DNA of 64,000 nt from Hevea brasiliensis (lineage: Eukaryota > Streptophyta > Magnoliopsida > Malpighiales > Euphorbiaceae), in NCBI RefSeq assembly GCF_030052815.1, contig NC_079502.1:7654103-7718102 (forward strand). The letters are read 5' to 3'. Shown in pieces: positions 27,260 to 40,900 of the stretch; position 1 is the stretch's first letter, and the number at the start of each line of letters is the position of its first letter. Made by a program: the position numbers and the translations under genes. Below the pieces are notes generated by a model. That model ran no database searches. It saw only the letters and a list, made by a program, of their open reading frames with translations, and had not been told where the DNA came from.

Positions 27260-29849
27260 TGTCACACCTTACCCCTCTGTAAGGCATAACATGATCCCGT
27301 AGAATACTTAATGAACTACCGAACTTCACCTACCGATAACTCATTAAGTATCCTACAAGAGATTTTAAAACAATTTTCTTACATTTTGGAAGTGGTGAGC
27401 AATTTGATAAGAATTTAAAATCATTTATTCAAGTTTAAATACTAATAAAAATTTTTGTCCATTTTAATTTTGCCGCAAATTTTATAAAAATTTTGACAGA
27501 GTTCCCTCTGTATTTTGAGAAACTAGTTCTTCAAAGACCTATAAAAAAGCACTTCCAAAAATATTTCACAACTCCCAACTTTCAATAATTCACAATTCAA
27601 CTCAAATCAATTCATTCCAAAACAATTCCACAATCCAAATCAAATTTGTCAACTCAGAATATTTAATAATTCCATTCACAAAACATAAAGCAGGAAATTC
27701 ATATGTACAAATATTAGATTTACAGAAGAAAATCCAAAATAATATTATTACAATTTATTTACAACTGCTCGACTTTATATTGATACATACAACATTTCCA
27801 TATTTACATCAAAATTTATCTACAAGGGCATAAAATAATACCCGTACAAAAGATCAATGTAATCCTCGATTTAATCGCAGCTCACACTGCTGCTTTTTCC
27901 TTGCTCTTATCTGCGACAGCAAAATAAGCCATCGCTGAGTATAAAAATACTCAGTGGTGCACAATAAAAATTTAAAATGCCATAAATAAATCATTCATAG
28001 CCAAACACAATTTAAATATTTTTCAATCACATTTCCTCAATATCAAAGTCCATAATGATACCATTTTGTCAAATAATCCATTAAACACAGTTTAGTCAAA
28101 CAATTTCATAAACACAGTGTTGCCAAAGTCATACACAACTTAAGCAATGACACAAAATTTCCGATCAATGCCGTGTTGTACACCACGACAAAGCAATCTA
28201 CAACCCCATTAATCGAAACCAATGAGGGAGGTAGCTAGCTAGCTAATGAGTACTCATCCGATCTCGACCTCAACTGGTAAGCCAGAGAGGGAGGAAAATA
28301 AACGATCTCAACCCCATAAATGGAGGAGGAATAATAAGTAACTGTCATGCTAAGTGTGAATCAAAAATCCATTTTAAACATTTCATTCAAATATTGCATA
28401 CAAAAATCAAATCAATTTCCAAAGTTACAATTTGGTCACAAGGTGGCAACACAAAAGTTCATAAATTCATAATACGTACTAAATCAATTTTTCAAGGATA
28501 AAATGCTTAAATAGGGTTTATTGTGCACAAACCTGACTGGAGTCGCCTCTAGGCCTTGACTCAGTCTTTAAGGGCTTCCAAGTCTTTTTCAGCTGAAACA
28601 CACAATTTCACAGTGTTTCAGTACCATAACTTAGCATAAATCCAAAAATAAATTTCACTTCATTTTAACTAGCTCTATTGCATTAAATTCGACGTTCTCG
28701 AAGTTTTTGTGTTTCGGGTTACTATTCACTACACTATTCAAGTCAAATTGTTGACTTTTTAAGGCTTAATAGGTATGGGAACTCCAACTTCACCCACATA
28801 CCACATTTTGGTCATTAAACTTGTTGGTTTTGGTCATTTTCTCAAAGCTTAGGTCATTTTGGCAAAATTGCTAATTTTCGATTTTGGTGCTCCGAAGTTG
28901 CACTGTTCCATTGGTCAATCTACTGTTGGAATTTGGCAAAACTTCCTTCATAGAAAATGTTCCTTATTGTCTTAAGTGTATTCTCATTTTTGGATCACTC
29001 CAATCGGAGTTTTGTAGCTCAAGTTATGGCTAAAATACTATTACTGTTTACGTGCACTGTTCATGCTGAGATTTTGGTTCTGGCAGATTTTTAATCCAAA
29101 TTTGTTCAGTAATTTGATTAAGTTAAGTTCATAATTTGGTCTAACTTTCTTCATATGAAATGTTCTACTATGTCTTAGGTTTCCATCGGTTTAAGAATCG
29201 CCTAAATCGGAGTTTTCTAGAGAGAGTTATAGCCATTGGAACTTTACTGCTCAATGGCAATTCTGCAGAATCGCAGGTACAGTAACTCCACTTTGCTTAA
29301 TAATTTGACTAGGTTAATAGCATAATTTGGGATGGTGTTCTTCATGAAAGTTTTAGGTCTATATCTTATCTAATTTCTGGTAAAATTTCAGGTCAATTTG
29401 ACCTTCCTAGCTCGAGTTATGACCAAATGAACAGTTACTATTCATTTGGTCAGTTTGTGCAGTGGCAGCCTGCTCTCATTTCACTTTGGTCAATTGGTTC
29501 ACTAAGTTTTGGTCAGTTTTTGGCCATGGTTCCTTAATGAAAATTGTGTTATTTTATGTCTATTTTTATCCCCAATTGGTGGCATATCAATTGGACTTGT
29601 AAAATTTGATTTTAAAATGACTTCGCAATCGTTCCCGAGGAGGTCACTCATCGCTGTGACTCTCGGCTCGTTTAACCTCTTATGTTCTGTTTTTCTTATT
29701 TATAGTTAACTAATTAAACATTACTAATTATTTGTGTTTATGGCTTCTCAAGTTGTCTTAAGTGTGGCCCTAATCCCCTTAATTGTCCGAACCGACACCG
29801 GTCACTGGAACAATGAAATATACAAGGCTATACAAATAGGGGTGTTACA
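27260..29849 (-). repeat. 3' LTR of the full-length element
   Basis: This is the LTR next to the polypurine tract, hence 3' in element orientation. It is the same length as its partner at 34718-37307. Compared with solo LTRs of the same family in this window it lacks about 1.07 kb. Confidence 0.95.
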
Positions 29850-29863
29850 ATTCTCCCCCCCTT
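29850..29863 (-). other. Polypurine tract
   Basis: On the minus strand AAGGGGGGGAGAAT lies directly against the 3' LTR (TGTAACACC). This is the standard plus-strand DNA primer position in LTR retrotransposons. Confidence 0.9.
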
Positions 29864-29895
29864 AAATAAATTTCGTCTCGAAATTTTACCTGGTA

Positions 29896-32800
29896 TCAAT
29901 CTCTGAACAGCTTTGGGTGTTGTCTCCTCATGTCCTCCTCTCGTTCCCAAGTAGCCTCCTGGCCCGAATGATGGTTCCACAGCACTTTTACCAATGGTAT
30001 CTGCTTGTTCCGTAGCTGCTTCACCTCATAAGCCAGAATCTTTATGGGTTCTTCTTCATATGTGAGGTTTGGATTCACTTCAATTTCTTCTACTGGTAGT
30101 ACATGAGATGGGTCTGATTGATACCTCCTCAATATGGACACATGGAAGACGTTATGTATCTTCTCCAACTCTGGAGGTAGTGCCAAACGATAAGTCAAAG
30201 GACCCACTCTTTCCAATACCTCATATGGCCCGATAAAACGAGGACTTAGTTTCCCCTTCCTGTCGAATCTCATAATCCTCTTCCAAAGAGAAACTTTGAG
30301 GAAAACTTTCTCACCCACTGCATACTGAATATCCCTTCTTTTCAAATCAATATAGGACTTCTGACGGTCTGATGCAGCTTTAAGTCGATCTCTGATTATC
30401 CTGATCTTCTCTTCAGTCTGTTGAACTATTTCGGGTCCAATCATTTTTCTTTCACCCATGTCATCCCAACACAACGGGGTTCTACATTTTCTGCCATACA
30501 AAGCTTCATATGGAGGCATCCCAATACTTGATTGGTAGCTGTTATTGTAAGCAAACTCAATCAAAGGCAAGTGTGTATCCCAACTACCCTCAAACTCAAT
30601 TACACAAGCCCGTAGCATGTCCTCCAATATCTGAATTACCCTCTCGGTGGCCATGCATGCGTGGGTGGAATGCGATCAAGTTCAATCTAGTTCCTAGGGC
30701 TCTCTGAAGACTACCCCAGAATCTAGAAGTGAACCTAGGATCTCTGTCTGATACAATGGATACTGGCACTCCATGAAGCCTCACAATCTCATCAATGTAC
30801 AACCTGGCCAATCTGTCTAGACTGTAGTCCATTCGAACTGGCAGAAAATGAGCAGACTTAGTTAGTCTGTCGACAATGACCCATACTGCATCATGACTCT
30901 TCTGTGTTCTCGGAAGTCCCATCACAAAATTCATAGTTATTCTTTCCCATTTCCATTCTGGCACTGACAGTGGATGTAACAACCCAGTTGGTACTTGATG
31001 CTCTGCCTTTACTTGCTGACAAGTTAGGCATTTGGATACAAACTCTGCCACATCTCTTTTTAAACCCATCCACCAGTAATGCTCCTTTAGCCCTCTATAC
31101 ATTTTTGTACCACCAGGGTGCATAGCAAAAGGAGACTCATGTGCTTCATTCAAAATGATCTGCCTCAAATCAACATCATTAGGAACACATATTTTGCCCT
31201 GGTGTAGTAGTAAACCATCATCTCTGATTGAGAACTCTGGTTTCTTGCCCTGCTGAACTTCCTCCAACAGCTTCTGATACTTTTCATCATTTTGAGCAGC
31301 CATTCTAATCTGATCAATTAACACTAGCTGTACATGCCATGCAACTGCTGTCTGCCCCTCATCATTAATCTCTAAACTGGCATGTAATGATCTCAACTCA
31401 TGTACCAAAGACAAAGGAGTAACCTGTAGACTTGCCATAGTCTTGCGACTTAGGGCGTCAGCCACAACATTAGCTTTCCCTGGCTGATAGTCTATCAGAC
31501 AATCGTAGTCTTTTATCAACTCTAACCATCTCCTCTGTCTCAAATTCAACTCTTTTTGGGTGCCCAAATACTTCAAGCTCTTATGATCTGTGTAGATGTA
31601 ACACTTCTCCCCATACAAATAATGTCTCCAGATCTTAAGAGCAAACACAATAGCTGCAAGCTCCAAATCATGTGTTAGATAATTCCTCTCATGCGGTTTC
31701 AGCTGGCGTGATGCATAGGCAATAACATTTCGATCTTGCATCAACACACAACCTAACCCATTGTGAGAAGCATCGCTGTAAATTGTATATTCTTTACCCG
31801 GTGTAGGTAAAGTCGATCGAGCCTCTGTCAAACATCTCTTCAATTCATCAAAACTTTGCTGGCATTTGTCCGTCCACTGAAATTTCACATCCTTTCTAAG
31901 TAGCTTGGTCAATGGAGATGCCAACATGGAGAATCCCTTCACAAATCGACGGTAATATCCAGTTAACCCCAGAAAATTGCGAATCTCTGTAACATTTCTG
32001 GGTGGCTTCCAATTAAGGACAGCTTCAATCTTGTTAGGATCTACCTTAATACCCTCTGCTGATACTATGTGCCCCAAAAAGGATATCTCCTTCAGCCAAA
32101 ATTCACACTTCGACAGTTTGGCATATAGCTGTTTCTCCCTTAAAGCCTGTAGTACAATCCGCAGATGTCTATCATGCTCTTCTGCATTCCTCGAATAGAC
32201 CAATATATCATCAATAAATACCATAACAAATTGGTCGAGGTATGGTCTGAAGATAATGTTCATCAGATCCATAAAAGCAGCCGGAGCATTAGTTAACCCG
32301 AATGGCATAACCAAGAACTCATAATGGCCATAGCGGGTTCTGAAGGCAGTTTTTGAAATACTCTGCTCTTGAACTTTCAGCTGATAATAACCTGATCTCA
32401 GGTCAATTTTGGAGAATACAGCTGCACCCCTCAACTAATCAAACAAGTCATCAATACGGGGTAATGGATATCTGTTCTTTATCGTCACTTTATTCAACTA
32501 CCGATAGTCAATGCATAACCGGAGAGTGCCATCCTTCTTCTTAACAAACAATACTGGCGCTCCCCAAGGTGACACACTAGGGCGAATGAAGCCCTTATCA
32601 AGCAACTTTTGCAATTGTACTTTCAATTCTTTTAGTTCTGCAGGTGCCATTCTGTATGGTGTTATGGAGATTGGGTCCACACCAGGCATAACATCAATTT
32701 CAAACTGCACCTCTCTTTCTGGAGGTAATCCTGGCAATTCATCAGGAAACACATCCGGAAAGTCACATACAGTAGGAATGTCCCTCAGTGCTGGACTCCC

Positions 32801-34529
32801 CACTTGGGTGTCTATCACATGAGCCAAGTACGCCTCACACCCTTTTCTAATAATTTTTCTGGCCAGTGCAGCTGAAATGATGTTTGAAGGTAATAACTGC
32901 CTCTCCCCATGTATTACTACATCACCATACTGAGGGAGACCAAAAGTGACTGTCTTCAGTCTACAGTCAATCATAGCATGATGCCTGGCTAACCAATCCA
33001 TGCCCAAGATAATGTCATAATCTCTGAAGGGCATTTCAATTAAATCAGATAGAAAAGTATGTCCTTGGATCACCAAAGGACAGTCCCTATATAGCCTATT
33101 TACCCTGACCTCCTGGCCTAATGGACTAGTTACTAGCACATCATAGTCCATTGGTACACACTGAATAGCAGTAGAATACATCACACTAGCACTAACATAC
33201 GAATGTGTGGAGCCAGGATCAAATAACACATACACATCTTGGTCAAGGATGGAGAAAATACCAGCTACTACATCTGATGTTTCGGCTTCCTCCCTCTGAC
33301 GCATAGTATACACTCTGACTGGTGCGCCACTGGATACTGGCTGGTTAACAGTGCTCTAACTTCCAGGAGTGCTACCAGGACCCCTACCTCTGCCTCTACC
33401 TCTAGCAGCTGACGGTGACCCTCTAGGTGCAGAGACTTGGGCTGATCCTTCCGATGTAGCAAAAGATCCAGGCCGGCGCGGACTAGTGCAATCCTTCGCG
33501 AAATGTCCGCTCCCTCCACAGTTAAAACATGCGCCAGTAGCTTTGAAACAAACCCCGCCATGAGTTTTCCCACAAGTTTCACACTGTCGTACTGATAGAG
33601 ATCCTCGCGAAGCTTGTTGGGTCGGCTGACCAGACCGGGGTGGTCTTTGGCCAGAAAACCTGCCTCTGCCAGATTTACGGGAGCTAGATCCCCCAAACTG
33701 TTTCCTCTTTCCAGAAACACTCTCAGATGTTTGTCCCATAGTCTTTTCAGCCTTCTCTTTCTCTTGTGAACCCTTCTTCACTGCCCCTTCAGATTCTATC
33801 CTTTCTAGTTCCAGGGCCTGTGAGATCAATTCAGCGAAATTCTGATGTCTGAAACCCACAACTTGCATCCTCAGACTTGGCCTTAGCCCGGACTCAAACC
33901 TCTTGCATCTGTCTCTGGGGGTGGAGACTAAGCTTCCAGCATAGTGGCTTAGCCTTGAGAAGTCTCTCTCATACTGTGCTATGGTTCGGTCCCCTTGCTT
34001 CAAACTCAGGAATTCTTGCAATTTCTTATCTACATATGCATCAGGAACCCATTTCTGCCTGAATTCCCTCAGGAAGTCTGTCCATGTCAGCACAAGCGGC
34101 TCAACCAGGCTGTGGGGGATGGTCTTCCATCATTCATATGCATCCCCTTGTAACAAGGAAACAGAATACTCGAACTTCATCTCTTCCGTACACTGCAGTT
34201 TTCTGTAAACTCGTTCCATTCTTTCCAACCACTGTTCTGCCTCCAGTGGATCCACAGTGCCTTTAAACTCGGTGGCTCCAAATTTCATGAACTTTTCATA
34301 TTGCCGAGCTGAGGGCTGTGGTTGTGCTACAGGTACTGGCATTTGAACTTGGGGTGGCACATTACCCCCATTTCTTTGGAAGAAATGACCATCCGTGTAC
34401 AAATTGAGCAGAAGCTGCGGTCTTTGGGCGAGGCTGAGTGGCTGACCCACTCATGTTATGGAGTGCTGGGGCTTCCCCTTGAACCTCAGCCTCAACAGAT
34501 TGTTCTTCGGAATGATCTCCTCCTTCCAT
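29896..34529 (-). pseudogene. Broken gag-pol polyprotein of the chromovirus
   Basis: A gag start is likely at 34529. A frameshift near 34400 separates it from the main frame. Recognisable parts are: a gag zinc knuckle, CFNCGGSGHFAKDC, at about 33490-33531; the protease motif FDPGSTHS near 33210-33230; the reverse transcriptase catalytic FIDD in [10 protein letters not shown] near 32205-32220; an RNase H Asp in YSDASHNG near 31780; the integrase zinc-finger CLTC near 31010; integrase core Asp residues in [10 protein letters not shown] and SDRDPRF; and a chromodomain-like C-terminus in the last 55 codons (29896-30060). Breaks are in-frame TGA at 34130-34132, TAG at 33356-33358, 32498-32500 and 32435-32437, and a frameshift near 30640-30655 inside integrase. 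The gene is dead as written. Confidence 0.95.
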
Positions 34530-34697
34530 TTCGTTTTCTCAAATTTTCTACTTCCTGAGATCAAACACAAGGAGGTTGACCTCCGTTAGTGCATATTCAT
34601 GATGTAAATATGTCATATGTATCAATTTAAGACACTTGAGCATTGTACTTATCAATAAAATGTTCATACACATAATCAAAATTTATTGAAAAATCAT

Positions 34698-34709
34698 GCT
34701 CTGATACCA
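34698..34709 (-). other. Primer binding site (initiator tRNA-Met type)
   Basis: On the minus strand TGGTATCAGAGC starts 8 bases inside the 5' LTR. It is the classical plant primer site complementary to the 3' end of initiator tRNA-Met. Confidence 0.92.
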
Positions 34710-34717
34710 CTAAAACA

Positions 34718-37307
34718 TGTCACACCTTACTCCTCTGTAAGGCATAACATGATCCCGTAGAATACTTAATGAACTACCGAACTTCACCTACCGATAACTC
34801 ATTAAGTATCCTACAAGGGATTTTAAAACAATTTTCTTACATTTTGGAAGTGGTGAGCATTTTGATAAGAATTTAAAATCATTTATTCAAGTTTAAATAC
34901 TAATAAAAAATTTTGTCCATTTTAATTTTGCCGCAAATTTTATAAAAATTTTGACAGAGTTCCCTCTGTATTTTGAGAAACCAGTTCTTCAAAGACCTGT
35001 AAAAAAGCACTTCCAAAAATATTTCACAACTCCCAACCTTCATTAATTCACAATTCAACTCAAATCAATTCATTCCAAAACAGTTCCACAATCCAAATCA
35101 AATTTGTCAACTCAGAATATTTAATAATTCCATTCATAAAACATAAAGCAGGAAATTCATATGTACAAATATTAGATTTACAGAAGAAAATCCAAAATAA
35201 TATTATTACAATTTATTTACAACTGCTCGACTTTATATTGATACATACAACATTTTCATATTTACATCAAAATTTATCTACAAGGGCATAAAATAATACC
35301 CGTACAAAAGATCAATGTAATCCTCGATTTAATCGCAGCTCACTCTGCTGCTTTTTCCTTGCTCTTATCTGCGACAGCAAAATAAGCCATCGCTGAGTAT
35401 AAAAATACTCAGTGGTGCACAATAAAAATTTAAAATGCCATAAATAAATCATTCGTAGCCAAACACAATTTAAATATTTGTCAATCACATTTCCTCAATA
35501 TCAAAGTCCAACATGATACCATTTTGTCAAATAATCCATTAAACACAGTTTAGTCAAACAATTTCATAAACACAGTGTTGCCAAAGTCATACACAACTTA
35601 AGCAATGACACAAAATTTCCGATCAATGTCGTGTTGTACACCACGACAAAGCAATCTACAACCCCATTAATCGAAACCAATGAGGGAGGTGGCTAGCTAG
35701 CTAATGAGTACTCATCCGATCTCGACCTCAACTGGTAAGTCAGAGAGGGAGGAAAATAAATGATCTCAACCCCATAAATGGAGGAGGAATAATAAGTAAC
35801 TGTCATGCTAAGTGTGAATCAAAAATCCATTTCAAACATTTCATTCAAATATTGCATACAAAAATCAAATCAATTTCCAAAGTTACTATTTGGTCACAAG
35901 GTGGCAACACAAAAGTTCATAAATTCATAATACGTACTAAATCAATTTTTCAAGGATAAAATGCTTAAATAGGGTTTGTTGTGCACAAACCTGACTGGAG
36001 TCGCCTCTAGGCCTTGACTCAGTCTTTAAGGGCTTCCAAGTCTTTTTCAGCTGAAACACACAATTTCACAGTGTTTCAGTACCATAACTTAGCATAAATC
36101 CAAAAATAAATTTCACTTCATTTTAACTAGCTCTATTGCGTTAAATTCGACGTTCTCGAAGTTTTTGTGTTTCGGGTTACTATTCACTACACTATTCAAG
36201 TTAAATTGTTGACTTTTTAAGGCTTAATAGGTATGGGAACTCCAACTTCACCCACATACCACATTTTGGTCATTAAACTTGTTGGTTTTGGTCATTTTCT
36301 CAAAGCTTAGGTCATTTTGGCAAAATTGCCAATTTTCGGTTTTGGTGCTCCGAAGTTGCACTGTTCCATTGGTCAATCTACTGTTGGAATTTGGCAAAAC
36401 TTCCTCCATAGAAAATGTTTCTTATTGTCTTAAGTGTATTCTCATTTTTGGATCACTCCAATCGGAGTTTTGTAGCTCAAGTTATGGCCAAAATACAATT
36501 ACTGTTCACATGCACTGTTCATGCTGAGATTTTGGTTATGGCAGATTTTTGGTCCAACTTTGTTCAGTAATTTGATCAAGTTAAGTTCATAATTTGGTCT
36601 AACTTTCTTCATATGAAATGTTCTACTATGTCTTAGGTTTTTATCGGTTTAAGAATCGCCTACATCGGAGTTTTCTAGAGAGAGTTATAGCCATTGGAAC
36701 TTTACTGCTCAATGGCAATTCTGCAGAATCGCAGGTACAGTAACTCCACTTTGCTCAATAATTTGACTAGGTTAATGGCATAATTTGGGATGGTGTTCTT
36801 CATGAAAGTTTTAGGTCTATATCTTATCTAATTTCTGGTAAAATTTCAGGTCAATTTGACCTTCCTAGCTCGAGTTATGACCAAATGAACAGTTACTGTT
36901 CATTTGGTCAGTTTGTGCAGTGGCAGCCTGCTCTCATTTCACTTTGGTCAATTGGTTTACTAAGTTTTGGTCAGTTTTTGGCCATGGTTCCTTAATGAAA
37001 ATTGTACTATTTTATGTCTATTTTTATCCCCAATTGGTGGCATATCAATTGGACTTGTAAAATTTGAGTTTAAAACAACTTCGCAATCATTCCCGAGGAG
37101 GTCACTCATCGCTGTGACTCTCGGCTCATTTAACCTCTTATGTTCTATTTTTCTTATTTATAGTTAACTAATTAAACATTACTAATTATTTGTGTTTATG
37201 GCTTCTCAAGTTGTCTTAAGTGTGGCCCTAATCCCCTTAATTGTCCGAACCGACACCGGTCACCGGAACAATGAAATATACTAGGCTATACAAATAGGGG
37301 TGTTACA
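34718..37307 (-). repeat. 5' LTR of the full-length element
   Basis: This is the LTR beside the primer binding site, hence 5' in element orientation. It would carry the element's promoter. It differs from the partner LTR by about 2%, mostly transitions, with no net length change. Confidence 0.95.
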
Positions 37308-37312
37308 TAACT

Positions 37313-37461
37313 CACCTCTCTCTCTCACCTCTCCCTCGCTGAAAAACACCATAGAATCCGGCAAGGAAGCTCGAGTCTTGAAGCTGGGCAAGCGAAGGGC
37401 CTGTTGTTGGTTGGATCTTAGCCGTCTAATGTGTAGATCACTAGAAAAAAGGGATGCCAAA

Positions 37462-37500
<39 letters not shown>

Positions 37501-37933
37501 TCCTTGCATTTTTGGCTGTAGGATCTTGCTGCTAGGATGTCACCAGAGGTTGCTGATGGCAAGGGTGCTGGTTAAAGATGTTGGCTGGCAGTGGTTTAGC
37601 CCTTGGCCGGAGAAAGAGAGAGATAGGGTGGGGGGAGGAAGGTAGTCGGGGAGAGAGAAGAGGAGGGGGGGTCTGCTGCATTTTGAATTTTTTTTTAACT
37701 TTTAATTACATCATAGGTCCCTGAACTTTTCTAACTTATTCACTTAGGTCTTTTTTCTCTCTTCAAGTAGGTCCAAACTACTTTTATTATATTTGAATTA
37801 AATAAAACTTTGGTAATAATAATAATAATAACAATAATAATACTCTAAAGAAATTTAATTATTTTTACATATAATATAATTTAATTTTTAAATAATTCTA
37901 ATTTAATTTGACGATAACAATATTAGCCTGATT
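37313..37933. repeat. Probable decayed retroelement-derived sequence, right part
   Basis: This continues 25241-27254 once the inserted element is removed. It contains a (CT) tract at 37465-37499, a GAGAGAG/GGGGGG purine patch (37610-37670), and an AT-rich end with AAT repeats (37810-37837). No gene is seen. Confidence 0.3.
37465..37499. repeat. (CT)n microsatellite
   Basis: About seventeen CT units. Confidence 0.95.
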
Positions 37934-40900
37934 TGTCACACCTTACGCCTCTGTAAGGCATAACATGATTCCGTGTTATACCTAATGAATTACTGCACTA
38001 TACCTACCTATAACCCATCAAATATGCTACAAGGAATTTTAAAACAATTTTCATACTTTTTGAAAGTGGTGAGCTTTTCTAGCAGTTATTAAAAATATTT
38101 ACTTGAAGTTAAAAGATTTGATAAAATTTTTGTCCATTTTTATTTTTTTGCAAATTTTAGAAAAATTTCGGCAGAGTGCCGTCTATAATTGGAAAAAAAC
38201 CAGTTCTTCAAAACCTATGAAAACACTTACAAATAGTGTACTTCACCAAATTTCAACCACCAATAACTCAATTCAACACAAATCAACCCAATCTCTACAA
38301 TTCAAAACAAAATTGTCATCTCAAATATTTCAAATTAATTTATACACATTGCATTTAAAATAAATAATTTACAATCATAATTTAATTTACAGGCATAAAA
38401 ATCCAAAAGGTAATATTATTACAATTTATTGTACAACTGCTCAATTTTACATACATATATATGACAATACCATATTTATATCAACCAAATCACAATGGGT
38501 ATAAATAATATACCCATACAAAAATTTTCAAGTTGTGCTCCCCTATTACTGTAGTTGCTCACTCTGCTGCTATGTCATTTTCCCTATCTGCGACAGCAAA
38601 AGAAGCTATCACTGAGTATATTTTACTTAGTGGTGCACAACAAAATTTAAAAAGCTGAACATAAACCATTCATTGCCAAATCATAATTTAAACATTATAC
38701 AATCATATTTCACAATTTCCAAATCACATTTATAACAAATCACAATTTAAATATTTTAAAATTTTCAAACTTAATATATCACAAATTTAGTCAAACAATT
38801 TAATAAACACAGTATTGCCAATCAATAACACAACTTAGGCCATGACACAAAATTTCCAAACATGCCGTGTTGTACACCACGACAAGGCAAACTCATCCCA
38901 CTAATCGAAATCAATAAGGGAGGTGGCTAGCTAGCTAATGAGTACTCATCCAAACTCACCTCAGACTGGCAAGCCAGAGAGGGAGAAAACTGATCAAATA
39001 TCAAACTCAACCCCACAAGTGAAAGAGGAACATAGTAAGAGACTGTCATGCCAAGTGTGAATCAAAAACAATTTCAAAATCATATTATTCAATATTTCAT
39101 AAAAAACATTAATCAATTTTCATTTCAAATTTCCATTTACAAAGTAGGCAACACAACATTTCTCAAGGCATTGTTTAGCATAAATTACTCCAAAATGTAT
39201 TCAAATAAATTTTCTAATAGCAAATCGAAAGTGAAAAGTTATTGTGCATAAACCTGATGTGAGTCACTTTTAGGCCTTGACTCAGTTTGTCTTATCTTAT
39301 TCCAGGTCTTTTTCAGTTGAAACACGCAATTTAAAGTATTTTAATGTCTTATTTTCATAATAAATTCAATAATTTATTTCATACTTATTTAATTGTATCT
39401 CTACATAGGCCTAAATTGGCATTTTCTAAACTTTGTATTTCGGAATTACTATTCATGATCCTATTCAGGTCAAATTGTTGACTTTCTTATGCTTAATAGG
39501 TATGTAAATTCCAATTACACCCACATACCACATTTTGGGTGCCTAATTTGTTGGTTTAGGTTGCCATTTCAATTTCTAAGTCTCCTAAGATAAAACTCAA
39601 TTTTTCAGTTTTGGTGTCCTATATTGCATTGTTCTATTGGTCTAGTTACTGTAGAAATTTGGCTAAGTGTCCTTCATCAAAGTTGTTCCTTATTGTCTTA
39701 TCTTTAATCCCCTTTTTGAATCACTCCATTTGGAGTTTTGTACCCCAAGATATGGCCATTTGAACATGGCTGGCCGGATTGATATCTACCCATAATTCTG
39801 GACACTTTATTGGTTCTGGCAGTTTTGGACAACTAAATTTGGGTGGCAAAATGACTTGGTTATGGGTAGAATTTGGATTGATGTTCTTCATGAAAATTAT
39901 AGTACTATGTCATACCTTTCCAATGCGATAAAAATAAGGTCATTTGGACCTGTCCAGCTCAAGTTATGGCCACTGTTTATTTGGTCATTTTTGTACAATG
40001 TCAGTGCACACTATCCGGATTTGACCTAATTGTTCATTATGTTAATGTCATTTTCTGGGCATGGTTCCTGAATGAAAAATGTGCCATTATGTGTCTAATT
40101 TTATTCCCAATTGGCTTCACACCAATTAGGTTGGTAAATTTTTAGTTTTAGTCCCTGAAAAGGACCTAGGTCAAGCTGCTAGAATAGTGACCCTAACCAA
40201 TCCGAATTGCACTTGGTTTCTACCAATTCAAACATACCACAAATGGTCCCATATGACCATTTTCTCACTTCAATTAGATCAAAATACATCAATTTGCTAA
40301 TTTCTCAAATTTCCTCCTCAAAACCTTAAGGGTCAACAACCCTAATTCTCAATTTTCTCAATTCATGAAATTAAACTATATAAACCTTATCTACACACTA
40401 TTCTAAGCTTAAATATACTTTTAACTTCATCAAAATCAATCAAACCCTAGTGGATCTAATGGTGGCTGAATTTCCTATCTAGTCCCCCATAATTGTTTTC
40501 TTTTATATTTTCTCTAATTTCTAAGTGTATGTAGCTATAAATACATAAATTTAATTTAAATTTACAGGTTAAGTTTCTAACCTTTCCCTTGAATTTTAAT
40601 CGCCAATTTTCTTCACTTTTCTTTCTTGCTTTCTTCTTCAATCTACTTTTCAAGTTACCAAAGTAGGGTTTATCAAGAATTTTGGGGGATTTAATGGAGA
40701 ATTTTAGGGTTTGTAAAGCTTTAAATTAAGCTTCAATGGAGGAAACAAGAGAGAGACGAGAGAGAAGAGGAGTGGACAGCATTTGAGGGTGAGGAAGAAT
40801 ACTCATTTTTTTCTTTTAATTTTTTTTAGTATTTATCTTACATTTTGACTTAGTCAAAATTAAATTAATTTAATTACATTTTTGACATCATGCATGATGT

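Larger units (their letters stand above)
27260..37307 (-). mobile_element. Full-length Ty3/gypsy chromovirus (Tekay/Del type), coding-dead
   Basis: Two 2590-bp LTRs (27260-29849, 34718-37307) bound the element, flanked by the 5-bp duplication TAACT (27255-27259 and 37308-37312). LTR ends on the coding (minus) strand are TGTAACACC...GGTGTGACA. The minus-strand order is primer site, gag, protease, reverse transcriptase, RNase H, integrase, chromodomain-like end, polypurine tract. Integrase after RT/RH makes it Ty3/gypsy, and the C-terminal chromodomain-like region plus long LTRs suggest Tekay/Del. By eye I count about 54 substitutions between the LTRs, roughly 2%. With a rate of 1.3e-8 per site per year that is under one million years. 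The polyprotein has stops and frameshifts, so it cannot supply its own proteins. Confidence 0.95.

Noticed and set aside
29509..29709. Repeated 66-codon open frame (also 36967-37167)
   Set aside because: The two copies are the same position in the two LTRs. The sequence is non-coding LTR with no family match.
34698..34709. tRNA-like GGTATCAGAGC sequence considered as a tRNA fragment
   Set aside because: Its position right inside the LTR shows it is the primer binding site. No cloverleaf around it.
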